Positions 8,424-18,617 of a stretch of DNA of 64,000 nucleotides are shown here, piece by piece (positions within the stretch are counted from its first letter, which is position 1; every line of letters begins with the position of its first letter). This stretch comes from Lentibacillus lipolyticus (GTDB taxonomy: Bacteria > Bacillota > Bacilli > Bacillales > Amphibacillaceae), in assembly GCA_004145795.1 (NCBI GenBank), contig SEIO01000009.1, positions 19,178-83,177 of the forward strand. The letters run 5' to 3'. The notes under the pieces were generated by a model. That model was not told the origin of the DNA, made no database searches, and saw nothing but the letters and a program-made list of their open reading frames with translations. A program made the position numbers and the translations under genes.

Positions 8424-9347
8424 TCACTCCGATTTATTATCAGATGATAATTTTTCATTCAAGTGGTTTTGTACGTAATCTCTGATGTCATTATCGTCTG
8501 GAAGTCTTTGTATATTTTCCAGCGTTGCTGATATAACATCGTTTAAGAATTCCATTTCATCATTTTTAATGGCAAGGTTTTCAAGTGCATTCACATAGAA
8601 GTTCTCATTTTCATTAACTGTAACAACCCACGTCGGGGCAAAAGACTGCTCCCCACTGGGAAGCGGTATTCTTCTATGAAAACCTAGCTTTACATCCGTT
8701 ATTTCATCGCCTGGCCAAATTCTGTTGCCATCATACAAAACCTTTATCGCATCCATTGGTTCAATTAATGTCTTTTCTTCGGAAGGGGACTCAGCCTTCC
8801 CGAGCATTGTCTGTGTATAAAACATCATTTCGTTTTCATCATTAAGATAAATAATAATAACGCCATTTTGATTATAATAGATAGGATGGTCCTTTTTTTT
8901 CTGGAAAAAGATAAGCGTATTCATTGATTTATTCCATGACCCAAAGGTGTAATTCTCAGGCAGGAGAATCCTGCTTTTAATCAGTTCATTAATGGTATCA
9001 TCACCAGCATTATCCGGGATACTGACTGGTTCCTTAAAACGGGATAGGATCAGCGTTTGATCCAGAACTTCCACCTCTTGATTTTCCAGCGCACTGAAAT
9101 AATCCAGTTCCTTATTCGCAAACGTCCTTTTGCCTGCTGTAATATAGGATTCCTTTATCTCTTTCTCCGGCCATTCAGCACTGATTGTAATGTTTTCCGA
9201 CTCGAGCTCCTGTTCCAGCGTTGTGCTGCCTGGACTTTCATATCCGAAATCTGATTCCTGCTGTTTATCAAAAAACATAAATAATAAATAAACATCAAGT
9301 GCTAGGAAGCAGAGGATAAACAGTGTCTTAATTTGTTTCCATTGCAT
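8424..9347 (-). CDS. walI: WalI (YycI), regulator of the WalK kinase
   Basis: 307 aa from ATG 9347, chosen for the AAAGGAGGGAGCTGAGG sequence just upstream. It has one N-terminal membrane helix (about residues 5-24) and a large extracytoplasmic domain. WalI and WalH together inhibit the sensor kinase WalK through membrane-helix contacts. The gene follows walH with its start 3 bases beyond the walH stop, so the pair is translationally linked. Confidence 0.92.
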   Translation of the reverse strand: MQWKQIKTLFILCFLALDVYLLFMFFDKQQESDFGYESPGSTTLEQELESENITISAEWPEKEIKESYITAGKRTFANKELDYFSALENQEVEVLDQTLILSRFKEPVSIPDNAGDDTINELIKSRILLPENYTFGSWNKSMNTLIFFQKKKDHPIYYNQNGVIIIYLNDENEMMFYTQTMLGKAESPSEEKTLIEPMDAIKVLYDGNRIWPGDEITDVKLGFHRRIPLPSGEQSFAPTWVVTVNENENFYVNALENLAIKNDEMEFLNDVISATLENIQRLPDDNDIRDYVQNHLNEKLSSDNKSE

Positions 9348-9349
9348 CC

Positions 9350-10657
9350 TCAGCTCCCTCCTTTTTGGTTCATCATATCGTTGAATCTCATTTCCTGCCA
9401 ACTGCCGCTGTACTTAATAAACCATGCCGGTTCGAGTGTGATTGCATCTGCATCGCTCTGATACGTCAAGTCGTACCCAACCCGAATGTCTTCCACATGT
9501 TCTGGTTTATACGTTTTATCATTCTTTAGAAAATAAATGACATCATTGCCTGATGGCAGCTTTGTCGACTCCTTGCCAAGCAGATTTTCCAGACTGAACA
9601 GCGGACGGTTATACAGGTTGGGCTGATTCAGTTCTTGAATTCTGTATTGCTGCTCAATCACCGATGCATAGTTACTCCCGTATACCGGATAGCCATCATA
9701 GAACAGCTGATAACGAATCGTATTGGCCGACTCAACGATATCCATCAAATTATATTCGTCCGTCCATCCCATATGATCGTTAATATTACTTTTGCTCAAT
9801 TCCAGCAGTGCTTCCGGTTCCATCCGTTCAAAAGGGGATTGCAGCGGGTTCTGAAACTCCATGGTCCGCCTGTTCTGGTAGACCCGCATAATACCACGTG
9901 CACTGTCAGTAAAATACACTTCATTTTCGTTAAGCTGGTTTGGACTGACGATGTCCGGATTCCGGAATAATGCATTAACCATCTGATTAGAACTAATCTC
10001 TTGCACTGCAACTGATTTACTGGCCATTTCCATCTGGTATTTCGGTATATAAATAGGTGCCTGCGCCCCGTCAAAGCGCACATATTCTCTCAGCCCATCC
10101 AATGTCGTGAGTCGCTGCCATAGCTGATCGTATTTTTTGCTATTATTAACAACCGCCGTTGCCTGTTTATTACCATTCTGGGAAAGGAAAGTTAAATTCA
10201 GCGATGTAGCATCACTGTTAAACGTAATGAACAGCCGTTTAAAACTCCAGTCAGATAAATAAGGGTCCTCATTGAACGTAAATAAGCTTGTGAGCATCGT
10301 TACAGGAATAACATCCGGAAAAGTGATTTCTATCTGGCTGTTTTCCGATGGCCGGCCATTAGCTTCTCCCGTCCAAAAATCGTATAACACCCAGGTACGC
10401 ATATCCTGATACAGAAATTTACTATCATTTGGACTGGAAAAACTGTAATAGTTCTGTCCATTTTGAAAAATGATCGACTTCGGCTCAATCAGACTTTGTA
10501 TCGTTTCCTCATGCCCACCAAGGTCGACCCGATCCTCATACTGATCCTCCGGTAAATTTTCCACTTCCGGCTTATAATTCCACAGCCCAAATGAAAGCAG
10601 CAGGCTGAATCCGACGAGTATCCATAATAAAATTGATTTGACGGTTTCAAGCTGCAT
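9350..10657 (-). CDS. walH: WalH (YycH), regulator of the WalK kinase
   Basis: 435 aa with one N-terminal helix (SILLWILVGFSLLLSFGLW) and an extracytoplasmic YycH-type domain containing a long beta-rich segment. It works with WalI to restrain WalK. The start overlaps the walK stop by one base, as expected for this operon. Confidence 0.92.
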   Translation of the reverse strand: MQLETVKSILLWILVGFSLLLSFGLWNYKPEVENLPEDQYEDRVDLGGHEETIQSLIEPKSIIFQNGQNYYSFSSPNDSKFLYQDMRTWVLYDFWTGEANGRPSENSQIEITFPDVIPVTMLTSLFTFNEDPYLSDWSFKRLFITFNSDATSLNLTFLSQNGNKQATAVVNNSKKYDQLWQRLTTLDGLREYVRFDGAQAPIYIPKYQMEMASKSVAVQEISSNQMVNALFRNPDIVSPNQLNENEVYFTDSARGIMRVYQNRRTMEFQNPLQSPFERMEPEALLELSKSNINDHMGWTDEYNLMDIVESANTIRYQLFYDGYPVYGSNYASVIEQQYRIQELNQPNLYNRPLFSLENLLGKESTKLPSGNDVIYFLKNDKTYKPEHVEDIRVGYDLTYQSDADAITLEPAWFIKYSGSWQEMRFNDMMNQKGGS

Positions 10658-12483
10658 TATTGACCCCTCCGCTTCGTGTTCATTAGCGGGAGAGTAAAGA
10701 GAACGGTTGTCCCTTTACCTTCTTTGCTTTTCGCCCGTATGGTTCCATGATGGGCTTCGACAATCTCTTTGGCAATAGCCAGTCCAAGTCCAGTTCCGCC
10801 AAGCTTACGGGACCTTGCCTTATCCGCCCGGTAAAAGCGGTCAAAGATTTTATCGACTTTATCCCGAGGAATACCCATACCTTCGTCCGACACACTTACC
10901 AGCAGCTGGCCCTGCTGTTTCATTGCCCTGAACCGAATAGTGCCGCCTTCAGGAGAATATTTGATCGCATTGGAAATAACGTTATCAAGCACTTGGAACA
11001 TTTTATCCTTGTCCATCCATACATCATACGTTCCATTTGGCAAATCACGCTTCAGTTCTATTTCATTAGTTACATTCATTTCAAACCGATCAATAACATG
11101 ATGGAAGAAATCTATAAAATTTGTCCGTCCCTTTTTCAATTCATGATTCTGATTATCCATTCTGGACAACTGCAATAAATCATTCACCATGCGAATCATC
11201 CGCTCTGTTTCGTTTCTGGTAACATCAAGAAATTTCGGTGCAATTTCTTGATCCTTCCATGCACCATCCGACAATGCTTCAATATAACTCCGCATCGTGG
11301 TCAGTGGTGTCCGCAGTTCATGCGATACATTGGAAACGAATTCCCTGCGCTCCCGCTCAACCTTCTCTTGTTCGGTCACGTCACTGAGTACTGTAATAAA
11401 TCCAGTGATATCATCTTCCTCATCAGACACCGTTGAAAACTTAGCTCGTATTAGGAAGATAGCCTCATCATCACTGAAATCAATAATCATTGATCCGTTA
11501 TCAGGCAGCTCGGAAATATCAACTTCGTTCTCGTCAAGCTGCAGCACATCCAAAAGAAGGGAACCCTGTGCAGCCTCTGGATCTTTACCAAGCAGCTCGG
11601 CCGCCGCATCATTCAGCAGTGTAATAAAACCATTCCGGTCCGCTGCAATAACACCATCCGACATATTCGACAAGACACTGCTTAGCTTCCGTCGCTCCTC
11701 TTCAGTCAGTGCCCTGGAATGCTGCAGTTTTGCAGTTAAATTATTGAACGACTCTGCCAGCTGGCCAATCTCATCCTTTCCATACACATTTACTTGCCGG
11801 GAAAAATCCTCCCGTGCCATGGTCTGTGCCTGTTTGCGCATTTCCATGATTGGCTTCGTAATGGTACGAGCGACCAATATTCCGAGAAAGATAGAGACTG
11901 TAATGGCCAGTGCTGAACCCTGCATAAAGATTTGATTAATATTCTCCAGCTGGCTGTACACACCTTCTAATGATGCCTCAATATAAAGTGCACCCACCTG
12001 TGTTTCTTCATCATCAAAAATCGGTACCGCTCGCACATATACCAAATTACGCTCTGAATTGTACTGCTTTTTCTCTTCCTGACTGCCGTAAAGAACAGCA
12101 TTGCGAACAATCTCGTTGGTCATCTTTTTCCCGATGTTTCGATTGCCCGTATTGTCGCTTGATGCAACAATTCTGCTCTGCATGTTGACAACCTGAATAT
12201 TATGAATGTCTTCCGTATCATTCACGGTGACGATATCCTGTACTTCCTGGTAAAGTGTTGGCCCATTGCCATCTTCAGGCCGGTCTTTGCTGAACGCCTG
12301 CGTAAGGTTGACTTTAAGAATTTCCACACTCGCATTAATCGACTGTTCAAAGTTGTCATTCAGCTCTGTTTCCAGCCCTCGTGCAAAATACGCACTGATT
12401 AATTGGGTGGAAATCAGCAGAAGCAAAATGAAAATAATGATGAATTTCAGTTGTATCGAGCGAAAAAAGCCTACTTTATTCAT
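10657..12483 (-). CDS. walK: WalK, essential cell-wall sensor histidine kinase
   Basis: 608 aa. Domain order: TM1 (about 10-32), extracytoplasmic PAS-like domain (33-180), TM2 (about 186-206), HAMP (207-260), cytoplasmic PAS (about 265-370), HisKA with phospho-acceptor His388 in SHELRTPL, and HATPase_c with DEGMGIP and GTGLGLAI boxes. It senses lipid II or wall status and phosphorylates WalR, which sets peptidoglycan hydrolase expression. The gene follows walR by 9 bases. Confidence 0.95.
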   Translation of the reverse strand: MNKVGFFRSIQLKFIIIFILLLLISTQLISAYFARGLETELNDNFEQSINASVEILKVNLTQAFSKDRPEDGNGPTLYQEVQDIVTVNDTEDIHNIQVVNMQSRIVASSDNTGNRNIGKKMTNEIVRNAVLYGSQEEKKQYNSERNLVYVRAVPIFDDEETQVGALYIEASLEGVYSQLENINQIFMQGSALAITVSIFLGILVARTITKPIMEMRKQAQTMAREDFSRQVNVYGKDEIGQLAESFNNLTAKLQHSRALTEEERRKLSSVLSNMSDGVIAADRNGFITLLNDAAAELLGKDPEAAQGSLLLDVLQLDENEVDISELPDNGSMIIDFSDDEAIFLIRAKFSTVSDEEDDITGFITVLSDVTEQEKVERERREFVSNVSHELRTPLTTMRSYIEALSDGAWKDQEIAPKFLDVTRNETERMIRMVNDLLQLSRMDNQNHELKKGRTNFIDFFHHVIDRFEMNVTNEIELKRDLPNGTYDVWMDKDKMFQVLDNVISNAIKYSPEGGTIRFRAMKQQGQLLVSVSDEGMGIPRDKVDKIFDRFYRADKARSRKLGGTGLGLAIAKEIVEAHHGTIRAKSKEGKGTTVLFTLPLMNTKRRGQ

Positions 12484-12492
12484 GACCCTTGT

Positions 12493-13197
12493 TTACTCCT
12501 GTTCGGGGTTGCGCAAATAGTAGCCGACTCCACGGCGAGTAACAATCCACGTTGGGTTGCTCGGGTTTTCTTCAATTTTTTCGCGAAGGCGGCGAACCGT
12601 CACATCGACCGTCCGTACGTCACCAAAGTAATCGTAACCCCATACTGTTTCAAGTAAATGTTCACGTGTCATCACTTGACCGATATGACGAGCCAGGTAA
12701 TGAAGCAATTCAAACTCACGGTGGGTTAGCTCGACATGCTCCCCATCCCGTGTGACGGCATATGCATCAGGTTGAATTTCCAGTCTGCCAATCCTAATAT
12801 TTTTCGTTGTTTGGACACCGTCATCCGGAGCCTGCTGCTGTCTGCGCAAATTCGCTTTCACCCGGGCAATCAGCTCCCGATTACTGAATGGCTTCGTCAC
12901 ATAGTCATCCGCACCAAGCTCCAGGCCGAGCACTTTATCAATTTCGGCATCTTTCGCCGTTAACATGATGATTGGCATCGAATGCGTTTTGCGAATTTCC
13001 CGGCAGACTTCATTCCCATCCTTGTTCGGCAGCATAATATCTAAGAGGATAAGTTCCGGATCTTCCTCCTTGGCTAGCTGAATTGCTTCGTCACCTTCAT
13101 ACGCTACGAGTACTTCATAGCCTTCTTTATCTAAATTAAATTTTAAAATATCTGCTATTGGCTGTTCATCGTCGACAACTAAAATTTTTTGACTCAT
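12493..13197 (-). CDS. walR: WalR, OmpR-family response regulator of cell-wall homeostasis
   Basis: 234 aa from ATG 13197 (AAAAGGAAGTGACG upstream); a longer frame to 13233 is not needed. The receiver domain has the phospho-acceptor Asp53 in LLDIMLP and the acidic pocket DDE at 9-11. The C-terminal winged helix has the [12 protein letters not shown] recognition helix. It binds TGTWAH-N5-TGTWAH direct repeats. First gene of walRKHIJ-htrC. Confidence 0.95.
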   Translation of the reverse strand: MSQKILVVDDEQPIADILKFNLDKEGYEVLVAYEGDEAIQLAKEEDPELILLDIMLPNKDGNEVCREIRKTHSMPIIMLTAKDAEIDKVLGLELGADDYVTKPFSNRELIARVKANLRRQQQAPDDGVQTTKNIRIGRLEIQPDAYAVTRDGEHVELTHREFELLHYLARHIGQVMTREHLLETVWGYDYFGDVRTVDVTVRRLREKIEENPSNPTWIVTRRGVGYYLRNPEQE

Positions 13198-13299
13198 CAG
13201 CGTCACTTCCTTTTCAAAAAGGTTCTTCTTCATATTGGTGGGTAGGGATGTAAACCCAGTATTATTTATTCATCTTGTCTTTTATTGATTCTATTCCCC

Positions 13300-13328
13300 A
13301 TTCTATCGCACTTTATTTAAAATGTCTT
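13300..13328 (-). promoter_or_regulatory. Candidate sigma-A promoter of the walR operon
   Basis: On the minus strand, AAGACA (-35, 13323-13328) and TAGAAT (-10, 13300-13305) are 17 bases apart, about 100 bases before walR. The -35 is a partial match, so this is a candidate only. Confidence 0.4.
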
Positions 13329-13387
13329 ATGTTAGAGGCAAAAATTACGGGGGGAACGCACAAACGAAGTGGAAAATGCCGTGTGAA

Positions 13388-13425
13388 TAAAAAGACTGAC
13401 CCATGTCATGCGATATGAGTCAGTC
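13388..13425 (-). terminator. Terminator of the M23 peptidase gene
   Basis: On the minus strand GACTGACTCAT pairs with ATGGGTCAGTC (one wobble) and is followed by TTTTTATT. It separates the M23 gene from the walR operon on the same strand. Confidence 0.75.
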
Positions 13426-13465
13426 GTAGATTTGTATTTAAAGGCTACTTCCTTTGAAAAACGTT

Positions 13466-14956
13466 TTAAAAATACTTCTGCGGGTTTTGCAGGGATCCGT
13501 GTTTATATACTTCAAAATGCAGATGGAGGCCTGTTGAGTTTCCTGTTGTTCCCATAACCCCGATTTTTCGGCCTTTTTCTATTGTTTGGCCAGGGCTGAC
13601 ATTGATGGATGCGAGGTGTGCATAAACGGTGCGCACCCCATTGTTATGATCAATCACAATTTTATTGCCATAACCACTGCTGTCCCAGCCGGCAGAAACA
13701 ACGGTACCGTTATCGGCGGCAACGATGGAGCGACTGCTTGGTCCGGCAATGTCCATGCCTTTATGCATTGATCCCCAGCGCATGCCCATACCGCTGGAAA
13801 CATAGCCACCGACAGCTGGCCAGCTCAGGTTGCCTGTTCCGCGAGACGGGACAACCTTTGTTCCTTTAACAATAATCTTCTGCACTGGTTCTCTCGTAAT
13901 TTTTTCGTCAACAGTATTCCTGTCGGTAACATGGTCATTATGTGTCTCCAGTGTATAATGAACAATTTTCTCTCCTTCCGAACCTTGCTGTCTTACTTTC
14001 TGTTCCCCTTTATAAAGGTCGTCGGATTCAATAACCTTCGTTTCATAATCAATCGTTTCTTTCGCCTTTGTTTCCTTTTTGACAATTACATCGACAAATG
14101 GCTGGTAATCAGTCACATGAATTTCCTGGCCAATTTGCAAAACCGAGGTTTCTTTGAGCCCGTCATTTAAATCCAGCAATTGATCAAGCGTTAAATCATA
14201 GTTTTCAGCGATCTCAACCAATGCTTCTCCTTCGCGGACCTTATGCACCTCATCAGCCAGTGTGCCTTTTTCAAGCTTTTTGAGACCTTGCTCTTTCGTC
14301 AAAATATTGGATGGCGCCGCTTTTCCTTCTTCCAGTGAAACATTTTCTGATAGTGTTACGTCTGTAATAATAGACTCTCCGGTATCCAAATCATCGCTGT
14401 CCTGTTTCTTATTCACGAGTGTTTCCATGTCATAACCGTCTTTGTCGTCTTCCTGTTCCTTACTTGTGAGTTTGTCGAGAACATCCATATCGACAAATTT
14501 AGCTTTATAAGCTTTCAGCGCTTGTTTAGCGATTTTTTCATCTTTAAAATAGCCAACTTGGCTGTCCCCAATTTTCAATTCTATCGCTTCCGCTTTGACG
14601 GAAAGCTTGTCTTTCAAATAGGAACTTACGCCACTGTTATCATAGGATGGATTGAACACGCGTTCCGGAACGATGGAGACATCCTCACCGATACGCAGCG
14701 ATAAATCCTTAAAATCCGATTCTTTCTTTTCAACTTTGGCCTTCATAATGTTCTGGATGGCTTCTTTATCATTTACTTTGCCAACATGTTTGCTATCAAC
14801 GTAAACGTGGTATATTTTTTCCAGCGCCCCGTCGCCTTCTGCTGCATATGCTGTGGTGAATGTCAGTGACAGCCCTAAGCACGTCATAACTGCAATTTTG
14901 GCCAGCATATGCAGCTTGTATGAAGGACGGCGGGGCTGTTTTTTCCGTTTCAACAA
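13466..14956 (-). CDS. Secreted M23 peptidoglycan endopeptidase with LysM and G5 domains
   Basis: 496 aa. A basic N-terminus plus hydrophobic stretch ending AYA (about residue 38) gives a signal peptide. LysM lies near 238-283, a G5 domain near 290-370, and the M23/LytM catalytic domain follows. Zinc ligands are His398 and Asp402 in HKGMD and His480 in HLHFE, with His447 as a catalytic-site residue. It should cleave peptidoglycan cross-bridges outside the cell. The start is TTG (14956) with AAGGGGAG upstream; no ATG is suitable. The gene lies directly upstream of walR and a WalR-type box is found in its own 5' region. Confidence 0.9.
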   Translation of the reverse strand: MLKRKKQPRRPSYKLHMLAKIAVMTCLGLSLTFTTAYAAEGDGALEKIYHVYVDSKHVGKVNDKEAIQNIMKAKVEKKESDFKDLSLRIGEDVSIVPERVFNPSYDNSGVSSYLKDKLSVKAEAIELKIGDSQVGYFKDEKIAKQALKAYKAKFVDMDVLDKLTSKEQEDDKDGYDMETLVNKKQDSDDLDTGESIITDVTLSENVSLEEGKAAPSNILTKEQGLKKLEKGTLADEVHKVREGEALVEIAENYDLTLDQLLDLNDGLKETSVLQIGQEIHVTDYQPFVDVIVKKETKAKETIDYETKVIESDDLYKGEQKVRQQGSEGEKIVHYTLETHNDHVTDRNTVDEKITREPVQKIIVKGTKVVPSRGTGNLSWPAVGGYVSSGMGMRWGSMHKGMDIAGPSSRSIVAADNGTVVSAGWDSSGYGNKIVIDHNNGVRTVYAHLASINVSPGQTIEKGRKIGVMGTTGNSTGLHLHFEVYKHGSLQNPQKYF

Positions 14957-15083
14957 TGCTGTACTCCCCTTTTTGCCAACGCGATATATGTATTTTTTTG
15001 AAAAATCTTCTGTATCCCCTCTAATAATCTACCATAATTTCACTGGTGGAAAAATAGTGTAAGTACAATTGTAAATGAATTGT

Positions 15084-15089
15084 ATTATA
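15084..15089 (-). promoter_or_regulatory. Candidate -10 element of the M23 peptidase gene
   Basis: A consensus TATAAT on the minus strand, 128 bases before the TTG start. The -35 region upstream is poor (TCTAAA-like), which would fit an activated promoter. The rest of the 276-base spacer is AT-rich and contains no gene. Confidence 0.4.
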
Positions 15090-15185
15090 GATTACATTTT
15101 TTTACATATTTAGAGCATTTTTGCGTGCTGGCATGCATTGAAAAGCATGACTTTTAGTATTTAAACGAAAAATGAGTGCCTTTTT

Positions 15186-15202
15186 GTTACACGTTTGTTA
15201 CA
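15186..15202 (-). promoter_or_regulatory. WalR-type binding site upstream of the M23 gene
   Basis: On the minus strand TGTAAC-AAACG-TGTAAC is a perfect match to the published WalR consensus TGTWAH-N5-TGTWAH. It lies about 97 bases upstream of the candidate -10 and 230 bases before the M23 start. Confidence 0.6.
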
Positions 15203-15232
15203 AATAATGACAAAGTTGTAATGAATGCATGC

Positions 15233-15262
15233 AAAAACCCCTAAACCAACAGGCTTAGGGGC
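15233..15262 (-). terminator. Terminator of purA
   Basis: On the minus strand GCCCCTAAGCC / GGTTTAGGGG form a near-perfect stem with a TGTT loop followed by TTTTT. Confidence 0.88.
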
Positions 15263-15287
15263 TCTTTATCACAGATTTCTATACGTT

Positions 15288-16592
<1,305 letters not shown>

Positions 16593-16711
16593 CTAATATT
16601 TGTTTTTTCGTCACTAACAGCATAATTCTATCAACAAAAAACTGTATTGTCAAATGAAACACGAACGATTTTAATTTTATACCAATAAACATTCGCAAAG
16701 TTCAATACTAA

Positions 16712-16744
16712 GAAAAAACCAGCTCCATAATCATGAAGCTGGTT
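16712..16744 (-). terminator. Terminator of the gdpP-rplI-dnaC transcript
   Basis: On the minus strand AACCAGCT and AGCTGGTT pair across a 12-base loop and are followed by a run of T. The stem begins inside the dnaC stop codon. Confidence 0.85.
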
Positions 16745-18116
16745 ACGCTTGGACGGGTTCTGGCGGGACATCACTTTCCGAGTAACGGTGATCCAAATCG
16801 ACGAACTTATTGTATTCTTTAACAAAGGCTAATTCAACATCGCCAACCGGGCCATTTCGCTGCTTAGAAATAATAATTTCAATGATATTCTGTTTTTCTG
16901 ATTCCTGATCATAGTAATCATCCCGGTACAAGAAGCCAACAATATCCGCGTCCTGCTCAATACTCCCGGATTCACGCAAGTCGGACATCATTGGCCGTTT
17001 ATCCTGACGTGCTTCCACACCACGCGAAAGCTGGGATAAGGCAATTAACGGCACATTCAATTCTCGCGCAAGTGCTTTTAGGGCACGCGATATTTCTGAT
17101 ACTTCCTGCTGTCTGTTTTCACGTGAGTTGCCATTGCCCTGAATAAGCTGCAAGTAATCAATCAGAATCATTCCTAGACCATGTTCCTGCTTCAGACGCC
17201 GGCACTTCGAGCGAATCTCACTCACTCGGATCCCGGGGGAATCATCAATATAAATACCTGCATTGGAAAGGCTCCCCATCGCCATGGTCAGCTTACTCCA
17301 GTCGTCGGCTTCAAGTTTACCTGTTCGCAGCCGCTGCGCATCAATGTTGCCTTCCGCACAAAGCATACGGGAAACAAGCTGATCGGCACCCATCTCGAGA
17401 CTGAATATCGCAACATTTTCATTTGTTTTAATCGCAACATTCTGTGCAATATTTAATGCAAACGCCGTTTTACCTACCGATGGACGGGCAGCAATAATAA
17501 TCAAATCATTCCGCTGAAAACCGGATGTAATTTGGTCCAAGTCCCGAAATCCTGTCGGAATGCCAGTTATATCGCCATCATGATGATGAAGCTGTTCAAT
17601 ATTATCATAGACATCAATAAGGACGTCTTTAATCGATTTAAAAGCCCCGGTATTTTTCCGTCCGGACACTTCCAATATATTTTTCTCCGCTTCGTTCAGG
17701 ACATCTTCTACATCCTCTTCCGTTGAAAAACCGGATGTGACAATATCGGTGGCCGTCCGAATTAATCTGCGGAGCAATGCTTTTTCTTCAACAATCTTAC
17801 TGTAGTACACAATATTGGCCGCTGTCGGGACACTGCCGGCCAAGTCAGACAGATAAGCCACCCCGCCTGCTTCGTCCAATTTTTTTTCATTCGATAATAG
17901 GGTGGTCACCGTGACAAGGTCAATCGGTTCACCTCTGTCGGTCAGCTTCAGCATCGCATCGAAAATCCGCTGATGGCTCGCCCGGTAAAAATCATCGGGC
18001 ATAAGACGCTCAGCGGCAGTTGGCATCGCATCGGGTTCAAGGAAGATCGCACCGATGACTGCCTGTTCCGCTTCAATGTTATGCGGTGGTGTACGGTCAT
18101 TCCATAGTTCACTCAT
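16743..18116 (-). CDS. dnaC: Replicative DNA helicase (DnaB family, DnaC in Bacillus)
   Basis: 457 aa from ATG 18116, which has GAAGGGGGAG upstream; the extra six codons to 18134 run through that site. An N-terminal DnaB domain is followed by a RecA-like ATPase with Walker A RPSVGKTAF near 205 and Walker B MILIDYLQLI. The hexamer unwinds DNA at the fork. It sits behind rplI and before purA. Confidence 0.97.
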   Translation of the reverse strand: MSELWNDRTPPHNIEAEQAVIGAIFLEPDAMPTAAERLMPDDFYRASHQRIFDAMLKLTDRGEPIDLVTVTTLLSNEKKLDEAGGVAYLSDLAGSVPTAANIVYYSKIVEEKALLRRLIRTATDIVTSGFSTEEDVEDVLNEAEKNILEVSGRKNTGAFKSIKDVLIDVYDNIEQLHHHDGDITGIPTGFRDLDQITSGFQRNDLIIIAARPSVGKTAFALNIAQNVAIKTNENVAIFSLEMGADQLVSRMLCAEGNIDAQRLRTGKLEADDWSKLTMAMGSLSNAGIYIDDSPGIRVSEIRSKCRRLKQEHGLGMILIDYLQLIQGNGNSRENRQQEVSEISRALKALARELNVPLIALSQLSRGVEARQDKRPMMSDLRESGSIEQDADIVGFLYRDDYYDQESEKQNIIEIIISKQRNGPVGDVELAFVKEYNKFVDLDHRYSESDVPPEPVQA

Positions 18117-18170
18117 CGGCTTCTCCCCCTTCACAGCGACATATGCCCTTGAACAAAAACATCATGCAGG

Positions 18171-18617
18171 TCACGCCTCCGCGACATGAACGTTAATCGT
18201 TCCGGTAACATCTTGGTGTAACTTGACGGGAACCTTGGTATAGCCAAGGGTCCGGATTGGGCTGTCCAAATCAATTTTCCGTTTATCAATTTTATAGCCA
18301 TAATCCTTTTTCAGCGTATCAGCAATGTGCTTAGACGTAATGGAACCAAACAGACGTCCACCGTCCCCGGATTTGGCTTTTATTTCAACAGTCAAATCAG
18401 CGAGTTCATTTTTAAGCAATTCTGCTTCCTTTTTCACTTCCTCTTCTTGCTGCTGTTGTTTTTTCTTTTTTGCTTCCAGCGCTTTCAAGTTTCCAGGAGT
18501 AGCTTCCTCCGCGAGATTGTTTTTCAGGAGGTAGTTGCGGGCATAGCCGTCTGAAACATCTTTCACTTCACCTTTTTTCCCTTTGCCTTTCACGTCTTTT
18601 GTAAATATTACTTTCAT
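18171..18617 (-). CDS. rplI: 50S ribosomal protein L9
   Basis: 148 aa. The N-terminal signature [20 protein letters not shown] fits L9, with a long Lys/Glu helix (about 45-75) and a C-terminal rRNA-binding domain. ATG overlaps the gdpP stop (ATGA), with GGAGGGG upstream. It is translationally coupled to gdpP and probably co-transcribed with dnaC. Confidence 0.97.
   Translation of the reverse strand: MKVIFTKDVKGKGKKGEVKDVSDGYARNYLLKNNLAEEATPGNLKALEAKKKKQQQQEEEVKKEAELLKNELADLTVEIKAKSGDGGRLFGSITSKHIADTLKKDYGYKIDKRKIDLDSPIRTLGYTKVPVKLHQDVTGTINVHVAEA

Noticed and set aside
15059-15086. Second WalR-like repeat on the plus strand (TGTAAATGAATTGTATT)
   Set aside because: The second half-site breaks the consensus at position five and points away from the M23 gene.
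15106-15120. Third WalR-like repeat near the M23 promoter
   Set aside because: The two TGTAA halves are spaced 4, not 5, bases apart.
17109-17126. Possible parS in dnaC (TTTTCACGTGAGTT)
   Set aside because: Only half of the palindrome matches; the right arm differs at several positions.
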